A stretch of 46,060 bases of DNA from Sphingomonas sp. (GTDB lineage Bacteria; Pseudomonadota; Alphaproteobacteria; Sphingomonadales; Sphingomonadaceae): assembly GCA_013001055.1 (NCBI GenBank), contig JABDNH010000022.1:1-46060 (forward strand), written 5' to 3'. Both the position numbers and the translations under genes were made by a program. Of this stretch, positions 17,235-26,010 are shown piece after piece. The notes beneath the pieces were generated by a model that saw only the letters and a list, made by a program, of their open reading frames with translations, was not told where the DNA came from and did not search any database. Numbering within the stretch: position 1 is the stretch's first letter; the number at the start of each line of letters is the position of its first letter.

Positions 17235-18346
17235 TAAAAAGCGAGTCCCAGTTGCTTTGGGCAACTTTCCGGCGCTTCAACCGGCGAATGCACGCCAAGC
17301 CCCAGTAATCGTACACTTTTCGGTAAAGGCATGAGGGCTGCGAGAAGATCCTGCCCGGTCAGGAGGAGCAGCGCCTGCGAATCGACCGGTTCGGCGAAGC
17401 TTTTCGAGCGGGTAATGATCGTGAAATCGGCAAATTTCACCTTGAGGGTCACGGTTCGCCCGACAAACTGTGCATTCTCCACCCGTTCCCAGGTGCGCTT
17501 GCCGATCCGTTCCAGCTCGGCTGCCAGCGGCGCGTGCTCGAACAGGTCGGTGCCGAATGTGTCCTCGGTGCTGACCGATTTGCGTTGGCGGCTGGATTTG
17601 ACTTCGCGATCATCGATGCCGCGGCTGATCCGATAGTACCAGCGGCCCGATGATCCGAACCGCGCCTCGAGATCCTCGAGCGGCCAGCTGGCGAGATCCG
17701 CGCCGGTGTGGATGCCGAGCCTGTCCATCTTCGCAGCCGTCTTGGGGCCGATACCGTGAAAGCGCTTGACCGGCAGCATGGCGACGAAGGCGGGGCCTTT
17801 GGCGGGCGGGATGACGCAGATGCCATCAGGCTTGTTCTGGTCGGAGGCAAGCTTGGCAATTAACTTGCAGTAGGACACCCCGGCGGACGCGGTGAGACCG
17901 GTTTCTGCCTTGATCCGTGCGCGGATATCTTCCGCGATCGCCCTAGCGCTGCCCAGCCCGTGCCGATCTTCGGAAACGTCGAGATAGGCCTCGTCGAGGC
18001 TCAGCGGTTCGATCTTGTCGGTATGATGCGCAAAGATGGCACGGATCTGCTGGCTTACCTCGCGATACACGTCGAACCGCGGCTTCACGAAGATCAAGTC
18101 CGGACAGCGCCGCCTGGCAGTCACCGACGGCATGGCCGAGCGCACGCCGAATTCTCGCGCTTCGTACGAGGCGGCCGCCACCACGCCGCGATGGCCCCCG
18201 CCGACCGCGACGGGTTTGCCGCGAAGCTCCGGATTGTCGCGCTGTTCCACGCTCGCGAAAAACGCGTCCATGTCGACGTGAAGGATCTTGCGCTGGGCTT
18301 GCCCAGACGCGGGGAAGGTCTTGCGCGGGGGAGAATCGGCGGTCAC
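17234..18346 (-). CDS. dinB: DNA polymerase IV (Y-family)
   Basis: Pol IV is an error-prone polymerase that bypasses lesions. The 370-residue product has the Y-family palm motifs: HVDMDAFFASVEQRD (Asp25) and SLDEAYLD (Asp118, Glu119). The helix-hairpin-helix region FHGIGPKTAAKMDRLGI and the little-finger domain follow. It starts with GTG 18346, preceded by AGGGG. The C-terminus is short and no obvious beta-clamp-binding motif stands out, except possibly the end segment CPKQLGLAF, which is worth checking. carD lies downstream on the same strand; sucC is divergent. Confidence 0.93.
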   Translation of the reverse strand: MTADSPPRKTFPASGQAQRKILHVDMDAFFASVEQRDNPELRGKPVAVGGGHRGVVAAASYEAREFGVRSAMPSVTARRRCPDLIFVKPRFDVYREVSQQIRAIFAHHTDKIEPLSLDEAYLDVSEDRHGLGSARAIAEDIRARIKAETGLTASAGVSYCKLIAKLASDQNKPDGICVIPPAKGPAFVAMLPVKRFHGIGPKTAAKMDRLGIHTGADLASWPLEDLEARFGSSGRWYYRISRGIDDREVKSSRQRKSVSTEDTFGTDLFEHAPLAAELERIGKRTWERVENAQFVGRTVTLKVKFADFTIITRSKSFAEPVDSQALLLLTGQDLLAALMPLPKSVRLLGLGVHSPVEAPESCPKQLGLAF

Positions 18347-18436
18347 GAACCCCTAGGTAGCAAAGCCGCCTTTTCCTCGTCACCTCGATATGCTTAAGGG
18401 CGCAGCGAACTTTTGATTCTTCTGCAGGACGCTTCG

Positions 18437-19633
18437 ATGAACATCCACGAATACCAGGCCAAGGAACTGCTCGCAAAACATGGCGCGCCCGTGCCCGCCG
18501 GTCACGCTGCCATGAGCGTTGATGAAGCGGTTGCTGCCGCTGAAAAGTTGCCCGGGCCGCTGTGGGTCGTGAAGGCACAGATCCACGCCGGTGGCCGCGG
18601 CAAGGGTCATTTCAAGGAGCTTCCGGAAGGCAGCAAGGGCGGTGTCCGCCTCGCCAAGTCGATCGAAGAAGTGCGCGAACATGCCAGCGACATGATGGGC
18701 AACACGCTCGTCACCATCCAGACCGGCGACGAAGGCAAGGAAGTCCAGCGCCTTTACGTCACCGATGGGGTCGATATCGACGAAGAATTCTACCTCGCGC
18801 TGCTGGTCGATCGCGCCACGGGCCGCATCGCCATCGTCGCGAGCCCTGAAGGCGGCATGGACATTGAAAAGGTCGCGCATGACGCGCCCGAAAAGGTCCA
18901 CACCTTCACGATCGATCCGGCCACCGGCCTGATGCCGCATCATGGCCGCTCGGTCGCTGCGGCGCTCGGGCTCGAAGGATCGCTTGCCAAGCAGGCCGCC
19001 AAGGTCACGGCGTCGCTCTACAAGGCGTTCATTGCGACCGACGCATCGCAGATCGAAATCAACCCGCTGGCTGTATCGGGGGATGACCTGCTCGTCCTCG
19101 ACGCCAAGGTTGGCTTTGATGGCAATGCGATGTTCCGCCACCCGAACATCGAGGCGCTGCGCGACTTCAGCGAAGAAGACCCGATGGAAGTCGAAGCGTC
19201 GAAATATGACCTCGCTTACATCAAGCTCGATGGCGACATTGGCTGCATGGTCAACGGCGCGGGGCTTGCCATGGCGACGATGGACATCATCAAGCTCAAC
19301 GGCGCCTTTCCCGCCAACTTCCTCGATGTCGGCGGCGGCGCATCGAAGGAAAAGGTCACCGCGGCTTTCAAGATCATCCTGTCGGATCCGGCGGTGAAGG
19401 GTGTGCTCGTCAACATCTTCGGTGGAATCATGCGCTGCGACACGATCGCCGAAGGCATTGTCGCCGCGGCCAAGGAAGTCGAACTCGACGTGCCGCTGGT
19501 CGTCCGCCTCGAAGGCACCAAGGTTGCCGAGGGCAAGGAAGTGCTGGCGAATTCGGGCCTTCCGATCATTGCCGCCGATGACCTTGGCGATGCCGCCAAG
19601 AAAATCGTCGCGCAGGTCAAGGAAGCGGCATAA
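18437..19633 (+). CDS. sucC: Succinyl-CoA synthetase (ADP-forming) beta subunit
   Basis: With SucD, SucC interconverts succinyl-CoA and succinate with nucleoside triphosphate formation in the TCA cycle. The 398 residues begin with the family signature [16 protein letters not shown] at ATG 18437, followed by an ATP-grasp domain ([16 protein letters not shown]) and the CoA-ligase domain ([34 protein letters not shown]). The frame extends to 18413 without family match. The usual partner sucD does not follow; exoD lies there on the opposite strand, so sucD must be elsewhere. Confidence 0.95.
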   Translation: MNIHEYQAKELLAKHGAPVPAGHAAMSVDEAVAAAEKLPGPLWVVKAQIHAGGRGKGHFKELPEGSKGGVRLAKSIEEVREHASDMMGNTLVTIQTGDEGKEVQRLYVTDGVDIDEEFYLALLVDRATGRIAIVASPEGGMDIEKVAHDAPEKVHTFTIDPATGLMPHHGRSVAAALGLEGSLAKQAAKVTASLYKAFIATDASQIEINPLAVSGDDLLVLDAKVGFDGNAMFRHPNIEALRDFSEEDPMEVEASKYDLAYIKLDGDIGCMVNGAGLAMATMDIIKLNGAFPANFLDVGGGASKEKVTAAFKIILSDPAVKGVLVNIFGGIMRCDTIAEGIVAAAKEVELDVPLVVRLEGTKVAEGKEVLANSGLPIIAADDLGDAAKKIVAQVKEAA

Positions 19634-19669
19634 GCCGGCAGCAGGTGTCGGCTTGGGCGGCTTGAACAG

Positions 19670-20293
19670 CTAGCCGCCGCCGCTGCCCAATAGCTGGCTC
19701 ATTCCCCAGGCTATCGCCGTGAGGCCCAGGCTGACGCTCACCAGCAGCAGCACGCCGTCGCGCACCAGCAGCGCCAGTCCGATGAAAACGATGGCCAGCA
19801 TGGGGCCTGCGCTAGCGAAGGGCAGGAATTCAAGCGGCGGAACAGCGAAGCACAAAGCGATCACGACCACAGCTGCCAGCTTGATGAAGATACCGCTGGT
19901 GAGCCCTTTCAGGCGCTTGTGAAAGAGCCGGTCCATGAACTCGCCGATGCCTTCGACTTTCTCGGACGCCCTCTTGAGCTTGTTGCCGTCGACGCGGCGA
20001 TTTTCAATGATACCGGGGATCCAAATATGGTCCTGTCCCAATAGCATCTGGAAGGCGAATATTGCGATCGTAATGGCGAGCAGGGTGGGCACGCCGGGCA
20101 CCGCGCCCAGCGGGGTGAGCTCGAGCAGCGCGGGAACGATAAGGAAAGGCGCATAGGTTCGCGTTCCAAAGGCATCGGCCATGTCACCAACGCTCACGCA
20201 GCCATGCTCCTCCCCGATCTGGTGGAGGCACTCCAGGATGTCGGCAATGCTATGGATCTGCCCATAGTCGCCCTTGCTTTGGTGCACGCTCAT
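19670..20293 (-). CDS. Exopolysaccharide synthesis ExoD family membrane protein
   Basis: A 207-residue membrane protein of the ExoD family, first linked to exopolysaccharide production and alkali sensitivity in rhizobia; its molecular role is unknown. A soluble N-terminus (GQIHSIADILECLHQIG) is followed by the typical LLELTPLGAVPGVPTLLAIT segment, the FMDRLFHKR linker and three further hydrophobic helices at the C-terminus. ATG 20293 is chosen; no strong ribosome site is seen. It converges with sucC. Confidence 0.85.
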   Translation of the reverse strand: MSVHQSKGDYGQIHSIADILECLHQIGEEHGCVSVGDMADAFGTRTYAPFLIVPALLELTPLGAVPGVPTLLAITIAIFAFQMLLGQDHIWIPGIIENRRVDGNKLKRASEKVEGIGEFMDRLFHKRLKGLTSGIFIKLAAVVVIALCFAVPPLEFLPFASAGPMLAIVFIGLALLVRDGVLLLVSVSLGLTAIAWGMSQLLGSGGG

Positions 20294-20353
20294 GCGAACT
20301 GAACGGCACGGGGCCATGATTCGTTGCGTCGAGCGGTCGCCCCGATCCGGGCG

Positions 20354-20782
20354 TCACTCGATCGTGATCGGTTGAGGTTCGGGCAGAAGCGGTGCCGTGC
20401 CATCGGGAAATGTGAGCCAACGTTTCCATAGGTCGTGCGTGCGAGCATTGTTGAGATGCAATCTGCAGGCCTGCGCTTCGGCGTTGCGGATCGATCCGTT
20501 GCCGAAGCGTGAATAGACAGCGAGACACTCCGCGTCGCGATGCTGCTGGAACAACAGTTGCGAATATGACAGATGCGCCTCCGTAACGGCGCCGCTCGTG
20601 TCATCTTCAAAAGCCGGTTCCCGGCTTCGCTCCACCGCTTTGACGTAATAGGATCGCATGCGGTCTTCCGAGCGCACGGCGGCTTGCGCGACACAGGCGC
20701 TGATCTCTTGCATGTTGCCGCCGCAATCGGGTTCGACACCTTGCGATGCGAATGCCAGCGTGAGGAATGCCTCTATAATCAT
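20354..20782 (-). CDS. LprI/DUF1311-like exported protein
   Basis: A 142-residue protein with a short hydrophobic N-terminus ([15 protein letters not shown]) that may be a signal peptide. It has the cysteine spacing of lysozyme-inhibitor LprI (DUF1311) proteins: Cys near 20 and 30 (PDCGG, ISACVAQ), then [19 protein letters not shown] and [15 protein letters not shown], resembling the family pattern of a RDAxC followed by GS, a Cys, and TxxR. Assignment is by pattern only. The role would be periplasmic; no partner gene is evident. It is divergent from etfBA. Confidence 0.6.
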   Translation of the reverse strand: MIIEAFLTLAFASQGVEPDCGGNMQEISACVAQAAVRSEDRMRSYYVKAVERSREPAFEDDTSGAVTEAHLSYSQLLFQQHRDAECLAVYSRFGNGSIRNAEAQACRLHLNNARTHDLWKRWLTFPDGTAPLLPEPQPITIE

Positions 20783-20812
20783 GCTCTTCTGCCCCTACGG
20801 AACTTTGCCTAT

Positions 20813-20841
20813 TTGACGCGCGCTGATTGGTTAAGCATATC
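20813..20841 (+). promoter_or_regulatory. Candidate sigma-70 promoter of etfBA
   Basis: TTGACG (20813-20818) followed after 17 bases by CATATC (20836-20841) lies about 32 bases upstream of the etfB start. The -35 box is good and the -10 box weak. Confidence 0.4.
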
Positions 20842-20872
20842 GCATCCAGATTTTCTTCAGGAGAGCACCTTC

Positions 20873-21619
20873 ATGAAACTGCTGGTCGCCGTCAAACGGG
20901 TGATCGATTACAACGTCAAGCCGCGTGTCAAAATGGACGGCTCGGGCGTCGATCTCGCCAATGTCAAAATGAGCATGAACCCCTTCGACGAAATCGCCGT
21001 CGAGGAAGCCATCCGCCTCAAGGAAGCGGGTAAGGCAGAGGAAATCGTCGCGGTCTCGATCGGCCCTGCCAAGGCGCAGGAAACGCTGCGCACCGCGCTC
21101 GCCATGGGCGCCGACCGTGCCATCCTCATCGAGACCGAAGAGAATGTCGAACCGCTAGGCGTCGCCAAATTGCTCGCCAAGGTTGTCGAGGAAGAGGGAC
21201 CCGACATGGTCATCCTCGGCAAGCAGGCAATCGACGACGACAGCAATGCCACCGGCCAGATGCTGGCGGCGCTGCTCGATTGGCCGCAGGGCACCTTTGC
21301 CTCGAAGGTCGAACCCGATGGCGGCGCGGTCAGCGTGACTCGCGAAGTCGATGGCGGCCTCGAAACGGTGAAGCTCGAGCTGCCGGCCGTCGTCACCACC
21401 GACCTTCGCCTCAATGAGCCGCGCTATGCTTCGCTGCCCAACATCATGAAGGCCAAGAAGAAGTCGCTCGATACCAAGTCACCGGGTGACTACGGGGTCG
21501 ATATTTCGCCGCGTCTCGAAACGCTCAATGTTGCCGAGCCGCCCAAGCGCGAAGCCGGGGACAAGGTCGACAGTGTCGATGAACTGGTCGCCAAACTCAA
21601 AGATCTGGGAGTCGCCTAA
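20873..21619 (+). CDS. etfB: Electron transfer flavoprotein beta subunit
   Basis: EtfB pairs with EtfA to carry electrons from acyl-CoA and other dehydrogenases to ETF:ubiquinone oxidoreductase. The 248 residues begin [20 protein letters not shown] and include [16 protein letters not shown] and the family signature region [19 protein letters not shown], with [16 protein letters not shown] near the C-terminus. AGGAGA precedes ATG 20873; the longer frame upstream is spurious. etfA begins on the base after its stop codon (TAAATG). Confidence 0.95.
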   Translation: MKLLVAVKRVIDYNVKPRVKMDGSGVDLANVKMSMNPFDEIAVEEAIRLKEAGKAEEIVAVSIGPAKAQETLRTALAMGADRAILIETEENVEPLGVAKLLAKVVEEEGPDMVILGKQAIDDDSNATGQMLAALLDWPQGTFASKVEPDGGAVSVTREVDGGLETVKLELPAVVTTDLRLNEPRYASLPNIMKAKKKSLDTKSPGDYGVDISPRLETLNVAEPPKREAGDKVDSVDELVAKLKDLGVA

Positions 21620-22549
21620 ATGAGGACGCTCGTACTCGTCGAACATGATGGCGCCGCCGTAAAGGACGCCACGCTCGCCACCGTCACTGCCGCCAAGGCT
21701 TTGGGCGATGTCGATCTGCTCGTCGTCGGCAAAGATGTCGGCAGTGTCGCCGATGCTGCTGCGAAGATCGATGGCGTCGGTACGGTCCACGTTGCCGATG
21801 GCGCGCATCTCGAACATCAGCTGGCCGAGGACGTTGCCCCCATCGTGATCGCTGCAATGGACAGCCATGACGCGTTTCTCGCGCCCGCAACGACGACGGG
21901 CAAGAACATCGCGCCGCGCGTGGCGGCAAAGCTCGATGTGGCGCAGATCAGCGATATCATCGCGGTCGAATCGGACGACACGTTCAAACGCCCCATCTAT
22001 GCGGGTAACGCTATCGCGACGGTCAAATCGAACGATGCCAAGAAGGTAATCACCGTGCGCGGTACCGCATTCGAGAAAGCCGCCGCCGAGGGTGGCTCGG
22101 GCAGCGTCGAAGCTATCGACGCGGGCGCCGACAGCCCAAAGAGCGAATTCGTCTCGGCGCAGCTTAGCGAAGGCGATCGTCCCGAACTTACCAGCGCCGG
22201 CGTGATCGTGTCGGGCGGGCGTGCCTTCGGGTCGGAAGAAGATTTTCACAAGCTGCTTGATCCGCTCGCCGACAAGCTCGGGGCCGCCGTCGGTGCCAGC
22301 CGCGCGGCGGTCGATGCGGGCTATGCCCCCAACGATTACCAGGTCGGTCAGACCGGCAAAATCGTGGCGCCCGAGGTCTATATCGCGATCGGCATTTCGG
22401 GCGCGATCCAGCACCTTGCCGGGATGAAGGATTCGAAGGTCATCGTGGCCATCAACAAGGACGAAGAGGCGCCGATCTTCCAGGTCGCTGATATCGGCCT
22501 GGTGGCGGACCTCTTCAATGTCGTGCCCGAGCTTACCGAAAAGCTGTAA
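21620..22549 (+). CDS. etfA: Electron transfer flavoprotein alpha subunit
   Basis: EtfA binds FAD and forms the heterodimer with EtfB. The 309-residue protein starts [19 protein letters not shown] and has the C-terminal FAD domain: [38 protein letters not shown], and the signature [16 protein letters not shown] followed by [14 protein letters not shown]. It is directly fused in reading order to etfB with no spacer, so translation is very likely coupled. It converges with the low-complexity secreted protein gene across a hairpin. Confidence 0.95.
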   Translation: MRTLVLVEHDGAAVKDATLATVTAAKALGDVDLLVVGKDVGSVADAAAKIDGVGTVHVADGAHLEHQLAEDVAPIVIAAMDSHDAFLAPATTTGKNIAPRVAAKLDVAQISDIIAVESDDTFKRPIYAGNAIATVKSNDAKKVITVRGTAFEKAAAEGGSGSVEAIDAGADSPKSEFVSAQLSEGDRPELTSAGVIVSGGRAFGSEEDFHKLLDPLADKLGAAVGASRAAVDAGYAPNDYQVGQTGKIVAPEVYIAIGISGAIQHLAGMKDSKVIVAINKDEEAPIFQVADIGLVADLFNVVPELTEKL

Positions 22550-22581
22550 GGCGCAGCGCCGCTTCAAAGGCGCTTCATGAC

Positions 22582-22613
22582 AAAAAGGCCCGCGCGGGGC
22601 ACGCGCGGGCCTT
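22582..22613 (-). terminator. Intrinsic terminator between etfA and the low-complexity gene
   Basis: AAGGCCCGCGCG (22585-22596) and CGCGCGGGCCTT (22602-22613) form a perfect 12-base stem with a 5-base loop. A five-T run follows on the minus strand, so it fits the low-complexity gene best, but the stem may also stop etfBA transcription. Confidence 0.85.
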
Positions 22614-22635
22614 CGCTCCCTTGGGGGGGCGGGGA

Positions 22636-23352
22636 CTAGTTGGCTTCGGCTCGGCCGCTCGCCTTGCCTTCGCCTTGCGCCGAACCATTGGCGCTGAGCG
22701 AGCCGGACAATGGCAGGGTCGAGGGGCTGACGCCGCCCGCAGCCTGGCCTGCGGCATTGGCGGCCGCATTGGTTGCAGCCGAACCGGTCTGGCGCGTGCG
22801 CACCACGCTGTTGTTGGCAGTGCTCGTCGCGGCGGCCTGTGCCCCGGCGGCTGCATCGCCCGCCGCGGTGGCCGTGCCATTGGCGATGCCGGTCACAGCG
22901 TTGGTACCCATCGTGTTTACGCCGAAGCTCGCGCTCTCATTGGCCGATGCATTGCTCGAAGCGGACCTGTTGGCGCTCATCCCGGCGGCCGACGTCGCAC
23001 TATTGGCGACCGCATCGACAGTACCGGCAAGCCCGGCATTACCCGATGCCGAACCGTTGCGCGCATCGACATTGCCGTTGGCGTTACCCGAAGCGTTGCC
23101 GGTCACCGAACCGCTGACGCTATTGGCGATGTTGCGGGTCGAACCGAGCAGGTCGTCGTTTGACAGCGTACCGCCGAGGCCGCCCTGGCCGCTCAGCGTG
23201 CCGCGGGCAACATTGCCGACCGTGCCGTCGACAACGCCGCCGACCGTGCCATTTACCGTGCCGCTCAGGTCCGGCACCAGCTGCGCTGAAGCGGGGGTGG
23301 CGGCAAGGCTGGCGCCGGCCATCAGTGCAATCGTGATCGTCTTGATGTTCAT
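22636..23352 (-). CDS. Low-complexity secreted protein (Ala/Gly/Ser/Asn-rich)
   Basis: A 238-residue protein of no recognised function. A clear signal peptide (MNIKTITIALMAGASLAATP, then ASA cleavage before Gln24) is followed by QLVPDLSG and GTVxGTV-type repeats, then a long Ala/Ser/Asn/Gly stretch with almost no aromatic residues and no cysteine. The mature start QLVPDL is the same as in the subtilase encoded immediately upstream on the same strand. The promoter region carries the motif also found at the sigma/subtilase dyad, so it is probably a member of the same ECF regulon. It could be an extracellular or periplasmic structural or sacrificial protein; this is inference. Confidence 0.75.
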   Translation of the reverse strand: MNIKTITIALMAGASLAATPASAQLVPDLSGTVNGTVGGVVDGTVGNVARGTLSGQGGLGGTLSNDDLLGSTRNIANSVSGSVTGNASGNANGNVDARNGSASGNAGLAGTVDAVANSATSAAGMSANRSASSNASANESASFGVNTMGTNAVTGIANGTATAAGDAAAGAQAAATSTANNSVVRTRQTGSAATNAAANAAGQAAGGVSPSTLPLSGSLSANGSAQGEGKASGRAEAN

Positions 23353-23402
23353 TTCATGTCTCCTTCTTCCGCGCAGACCCTCCCGGGGTGCGCTACCTGA
23401 AG

Positions 23403-23432
23403 GAAACGACGGCCAATGCGCGCTTCATCCGC
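23403..23432 (-). promoter_or_regulatory. Putative ECF-type promoter of the low-complexity gene
   Basis: On the minus strand GGATGAAGCG (23430-23421) is followed after exactly 12 bases by CGTTTC (23408-23403), about 50 bases before the start codon. The same boxes with the same spacing occur in both directions at the dyad 24808-24839; the flanking GC (23432-23431) and parts of the spacer also agree with the subtilase-side copy. Confidence 0.65.
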
Positions 23433-23444
23433 ATATTTCGAAAA

Positions 23445-24779
23445 TTATTTGGCGCCGACCTGATCCGGGTCGATGCGGCAGGGCATGCACACGATCCCGC
23501 GACCAACGCGGCCCTTGCCTTTCACTGCTTCGCGGCCAAGCGAGATCACGTTGCCCCGCGCCAACAAACGCGCGCTGGCGAGCGGCGCGGCAAAGCTGGT
23601 GCCGCGTACCTCGATGTAGCCGCCGCCGGGGCGCGCCGCGGCAAGATCGGCGCCGGGCGCTGCAAAAGCCAGATTGTCCGTCCGTCCGGCCTCGCGCAGG
23701 GCGCGGCCATGCTCGTCGACACCGGTGATGGCGACTACGCCGGCATAGGATGCGGGGTAGGGATCGGGCGCGGCCGGGCCGTCATTGCCGACCGCCGCAA
23801 CAACTTCGACACCCCGGCGGCGTGCGCCAGCGATGGCGCGTTCGACCAGCGCGTTTCGCGGGCCCACCAGGCTGATATTGATCACGTCTGCCTTCTCGGC
23901 CACCGCCCAGGCGATGGCGTTGGCGATGGCAGACGCCGATCCTGCCGCCGGGCTGCCGCCATAGATGTCGGCGACCAGCAGTCGCGTGCCCCGCGATGCG
24001 CCGCGAAACGCCCCCTCGTTGCCGACGACCAACGAGGCGACTGCGGTGCCGTGGCCGGTCGGCACGACCTGGCTAGCGAAGGCGCGCTGGCGCAGGTTCG
24101 CCGCCGATAATGACGGGTGCGACGCAACGCCGCCATCGATGATCGCGATCGTCCCCGATGCAGCACGCGGCTGGCCGGTCGCCGCCGCAGCGCCCGTCAT
24201 CGGAGCAAGACCGCCACCAGCCGGTTCGAAAACGTGGTTATAGTCGATGACCAGGTCGGGCGCAGCCTTGCGCAACCGCTTGATCGCGTCGCGTACGTCT
24301 TCGTCCTGCGCGGGAATGGCGAGGGTGACGAGCCGTACGCCGAGGGCGTCGAGCCGGGTTTCTTCTACCTGGCTGAAGCCGGCAGCGCGCGCCGTGGCGA
24401 CGCCGGCCGCATCGGGGTCGACCAGCAGCAATTCGCCGCGGCGGACCGGATAGTCGTCGCGGTCGCGATCGAGCTCGGCCGGATAGTCATCGATCAGTTT
24501 TTCCAGCCGTGCCTCGCGCAGCCTCTCCAGATCGCGCCGGCCAAGCCGCGCCGAGATGCCCGACTGGCCGACCCGGTTCAAGGTCGGGGTAGCAAGCTCG
24601 GCAGCTTGCGGTTCGCGCTCCAGCAGATCCCCGACGACGGGAACGTCGATCCGCGGCAAAGGCGGCAGGAGGCCCGTTCCATGGGTCACTCCGCCAAGAT
24701 CGGGCACCAGCTGTGCCGACGCCGGGAGGGACAGCAATGCCGCGCATGCAGCGATCAGGGGCAGGCGATGAGTGGACAT
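23445..24779 (-). CDS. Secreted S8-family serine peptidase (subtilase)
   Basis: A 444-residue exported subtilisin-like protease. The signal peptide ends at ASA before Gln23; the mature protein starts QLVPDLGG. An N-terminal region of about 185 residues, probably a propeptide or inhibitor-like domain, precedes the catalytic domain. The full triad is present: Asp215 (IAIIDGGV), His243 (GHGTAVASL), Ser395 (GTSFAAP), with Asn332 (VGNDGP) as oxyanion residue. The gene is divergent from an ECF sigma factor and shares a perfect dyad promoter region with it. AGGA precedes ATG 24779. It may process envelope substrates or act in sigma regulation; the sequence does not decide. Confidence 0.9.
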   Translation of the reverse strand: MSTHRLPLIAACAALLSLPASAQLVPDLGGVTHGTGLLPPLPRIDVPVVGDLLEREPQAAELATPTLNRVGQSGISARLGRRDLERLREARLEKLIDDYPAELDRDRDDYPVRRGELLLVDPDAAGVATARAAGFSQVEETRLDALGVRLVTLAIPAQDEDVRDAIKRLRKAAPDLVIDYNHVFEPAGGGLAPMTGAAAATGQPRAASGTIAIIDGGVASHPSLSAANLRQRAFASQVVPTGHGTAVASLVVGNEGAFRGASRGTRLLVADIYGGSPAAGSASAIANAIAWAVAEKADVINISLVGPRNALVERAIAGARRRGVEVVAAVGNDGPAAPDPYPASYAGVVAITGVDEHGRALREAGRTDNLAFAAPGADLAAARPGGGYIEVRGTSFAAPLASARLLARGNVISLGREAVKGKGRVGRGIVCMPCRIDPDQVGAK

Positions 24780-24807
24780 GATTATTTCCTATATTATGCA
24801 TGGTTGC

Positions 24808-24839
24808 GGATGAAACGACAGCCGGCGCACGTTTCATCC
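24808..24839. promoter_or_regulatory. Perfect dyad: divergent ECF promoters of the subtilase and sigma genes
   Basis: GGATGAAACG (24808-24817) and its exact reverse complement CGTTTCATCC (24830-24839) flank a 12-base spacer in the 72-base gap between the two start codons. Read either way it gives GGATGAAACG, 12 bases, CGTTTC. The distances to the start codons (about 12 bases to the sigma ATG and 28 to the subtilase ATG, measured from the dyad edge) suit very short leaders. The recurrence before the low-complexity gene argues for a promoter rather than a plain operator. Confidence 0.7.
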
Positions 24840-24851
24840 CCATGAGGTGCC

Positions 24852-25361
24852 ATGAATTCATCCTGTACGAGCTTCGAAGCCGAGTTCCGCGCGATCTATC
24901 CGCGCCTTCGTCGTTTTGCCTATTCGCTCACCAGCCAGCCGGCCGATGCGGACGACTTGCTGCAACGCGCCAGCGAGCGCGCCTTGCGCAATTTCGCAAA
25001 GTTCGAACAGGGCACGCGCTTCGACAGCTGGATGTTCCAGCTGACCCGCAATCTTTGGATCGATACGGTCCGCGCGCGCGGGCGCCGCGCCAACCGCGAG
25101 GTGCCCGAAGAAGCGGGGCTTGGCGTAGGCCACGATCCGCGGCCGGCTACCCATGCGGCGATCGACTTGCAAAAAGCGATGCAGGCCATGGCCAAACTGC
25201 CCGAAGAGCAGCGCGAAATCGTCGCGCTCATCCTGATCGATGGCATGGGTTACCGCGAAACCGCCGAAGTGCTCGACCTGCCAATCGGCACGGTCTCGAG
25301 CCGCCTCGTGCGTGGTCGCAAGGCACTTCTTGAATTGCTGGGCGAGGGAAAAGATGACTGA
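24852..25361 (+). CDS. ECF-family RNA polymerase sigma factor
   Basis: A 169-residue sigma-70 factor with only regions 2 and 4. Region 2 is seen in FRAIYPRLRRFAYSLTSQPA, DADDLLQRASERAL and FDSWMFQLTRNLWIDTVRAR; region 4 in LPEEQREIVALILIDGMGYR and the helix-turn-helix ETAEVLDLPIGTVSSRLVRG. The start ATG 24852 has GAGG four bases before it. It overlaps the anti-sigma gene by eight bases and probably transcribes itself, the subtilase and the low-complexity gene through the shared motif. Its inducing signal is unknown. Confidence 0.92.
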   Translation: MNSSCTSFEAEFRAIYPRLRRFAYSLTSQPADADDLLQRASERALRNFAKFEQGTRFDSWMFQLTRNLWIDTVRARGRRANREVPEEAGLGVGHDPRPATHAAIDLQKAMQAMAKLPEEQREIVALILIDGMGYRETAEVLDLPIGTVSSRLVRGRKALLELLGEGKDD

Positions 25362-26010
25362 AGAAGAAGAATTTTTCGCCTGGCTCGACGGCGAACTTGA
25401 TGCCGAGGCCGCGGCGCGGGTGGCGGCGCGTGTCGAAGCCGATCCTGCATTGCGCACGCTGGCAGACGAACATCGGGCGATGACGCACGATCTGCGCGCC
25501 GCGTTCGACCCGGTGATGAAGGCGTCCGCAGTGGTTGCATCGAAGCCGTCTGGATCATTGGCGGTCAACGACAATCGACCTTGGCGGCGCGCCGTTGCGG
25601 CTGCGGCGGCCGTAGCGCTGGCGTTCGTTGGCGGCATGCAGTTTGCGACCTCGCCCGGGCTGATCGACCAGCGCGATGGCACGATGGTCGCGACCGCCGC
25701 GCTGCAGGATGCACTCGATCGCCAGCTTGCATCGGCGCCCGAAGGCGACATCCGTATCGGGGTCAGCTTCGCGCAATCGGACGGCAGCTATTGTCGCAGT
25801 TTCTCCGTCGGCAGCGATAGCGGGCTCGCTTGCCGGGAAGGCGATGCGTGGCGCGTCGAAGGCCTATTCCCGGGCGAGGATATTGGCGGGGATTTCCGGA
25901 TGGCCAGCGGTACCGATCCACGCCTTGCAGCGCTGATCGATGAGCGCATCACGGGCGCGCCCCTGGACGCCGATGGCGAAGCGGCAGCGCGTGAGGCCGA
26001 CTGGCGTTAG
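25354..26010 (+). CDS. Membrane-anchored anti-sigma factor
   Basis: The 218-residue product begins MTEEEEFFAWLDGELDAEAA, the usual start of a cytoplasmic anti-sigma domain (LDGELD at 11-16). A single membrane helix lies at about 79-98 (Ala-rich, after RPWRRA), then a periplasmic domain of about 120 residues. There is no zinc-binding HxxxCxxC motif. ATG 25354 lies inside the last codons of the sigma gene, an 8-base overlap that supports coupled, matched synthesis. The frame upstream of it is the sigma gene in another register. The periplasmic part contains two cysteines (SYCRSF, LACREG). It shares TTAG with the convergent nhaA. Confidence 0.88.
   Translation: MTEEEEFFAWLDGELDAEAAARVAARVEADPALRTLADEHRAMTHDLRAAFDPVMKASAVVASKPSGSLAVNDNRPWRRAVAAAAAVALAFVGGMQFATSPGLIDQRDGTMVATAALQDALDRQLASAPEGDIRIGVSFAQSDGSYCRSFSVGSDSGLACREGDAWRVEGLFPGEDIGGDFRMASGTDPRLAALIDERITGAPLDADGEAAAREADWR

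Noticed and set aside
21479-22567. 362-residue minus-strand open frame
   Set aside because: Antisense to etfBA.
22640-23728. 362-residue plus-strand open frame rich in Ala/Val/Pro
   Set aside because: Antisense to the low-complexity secreted protein gene; repeats in that gene keep several frames open. The minus-strand product has a good signal peptide and promoter.
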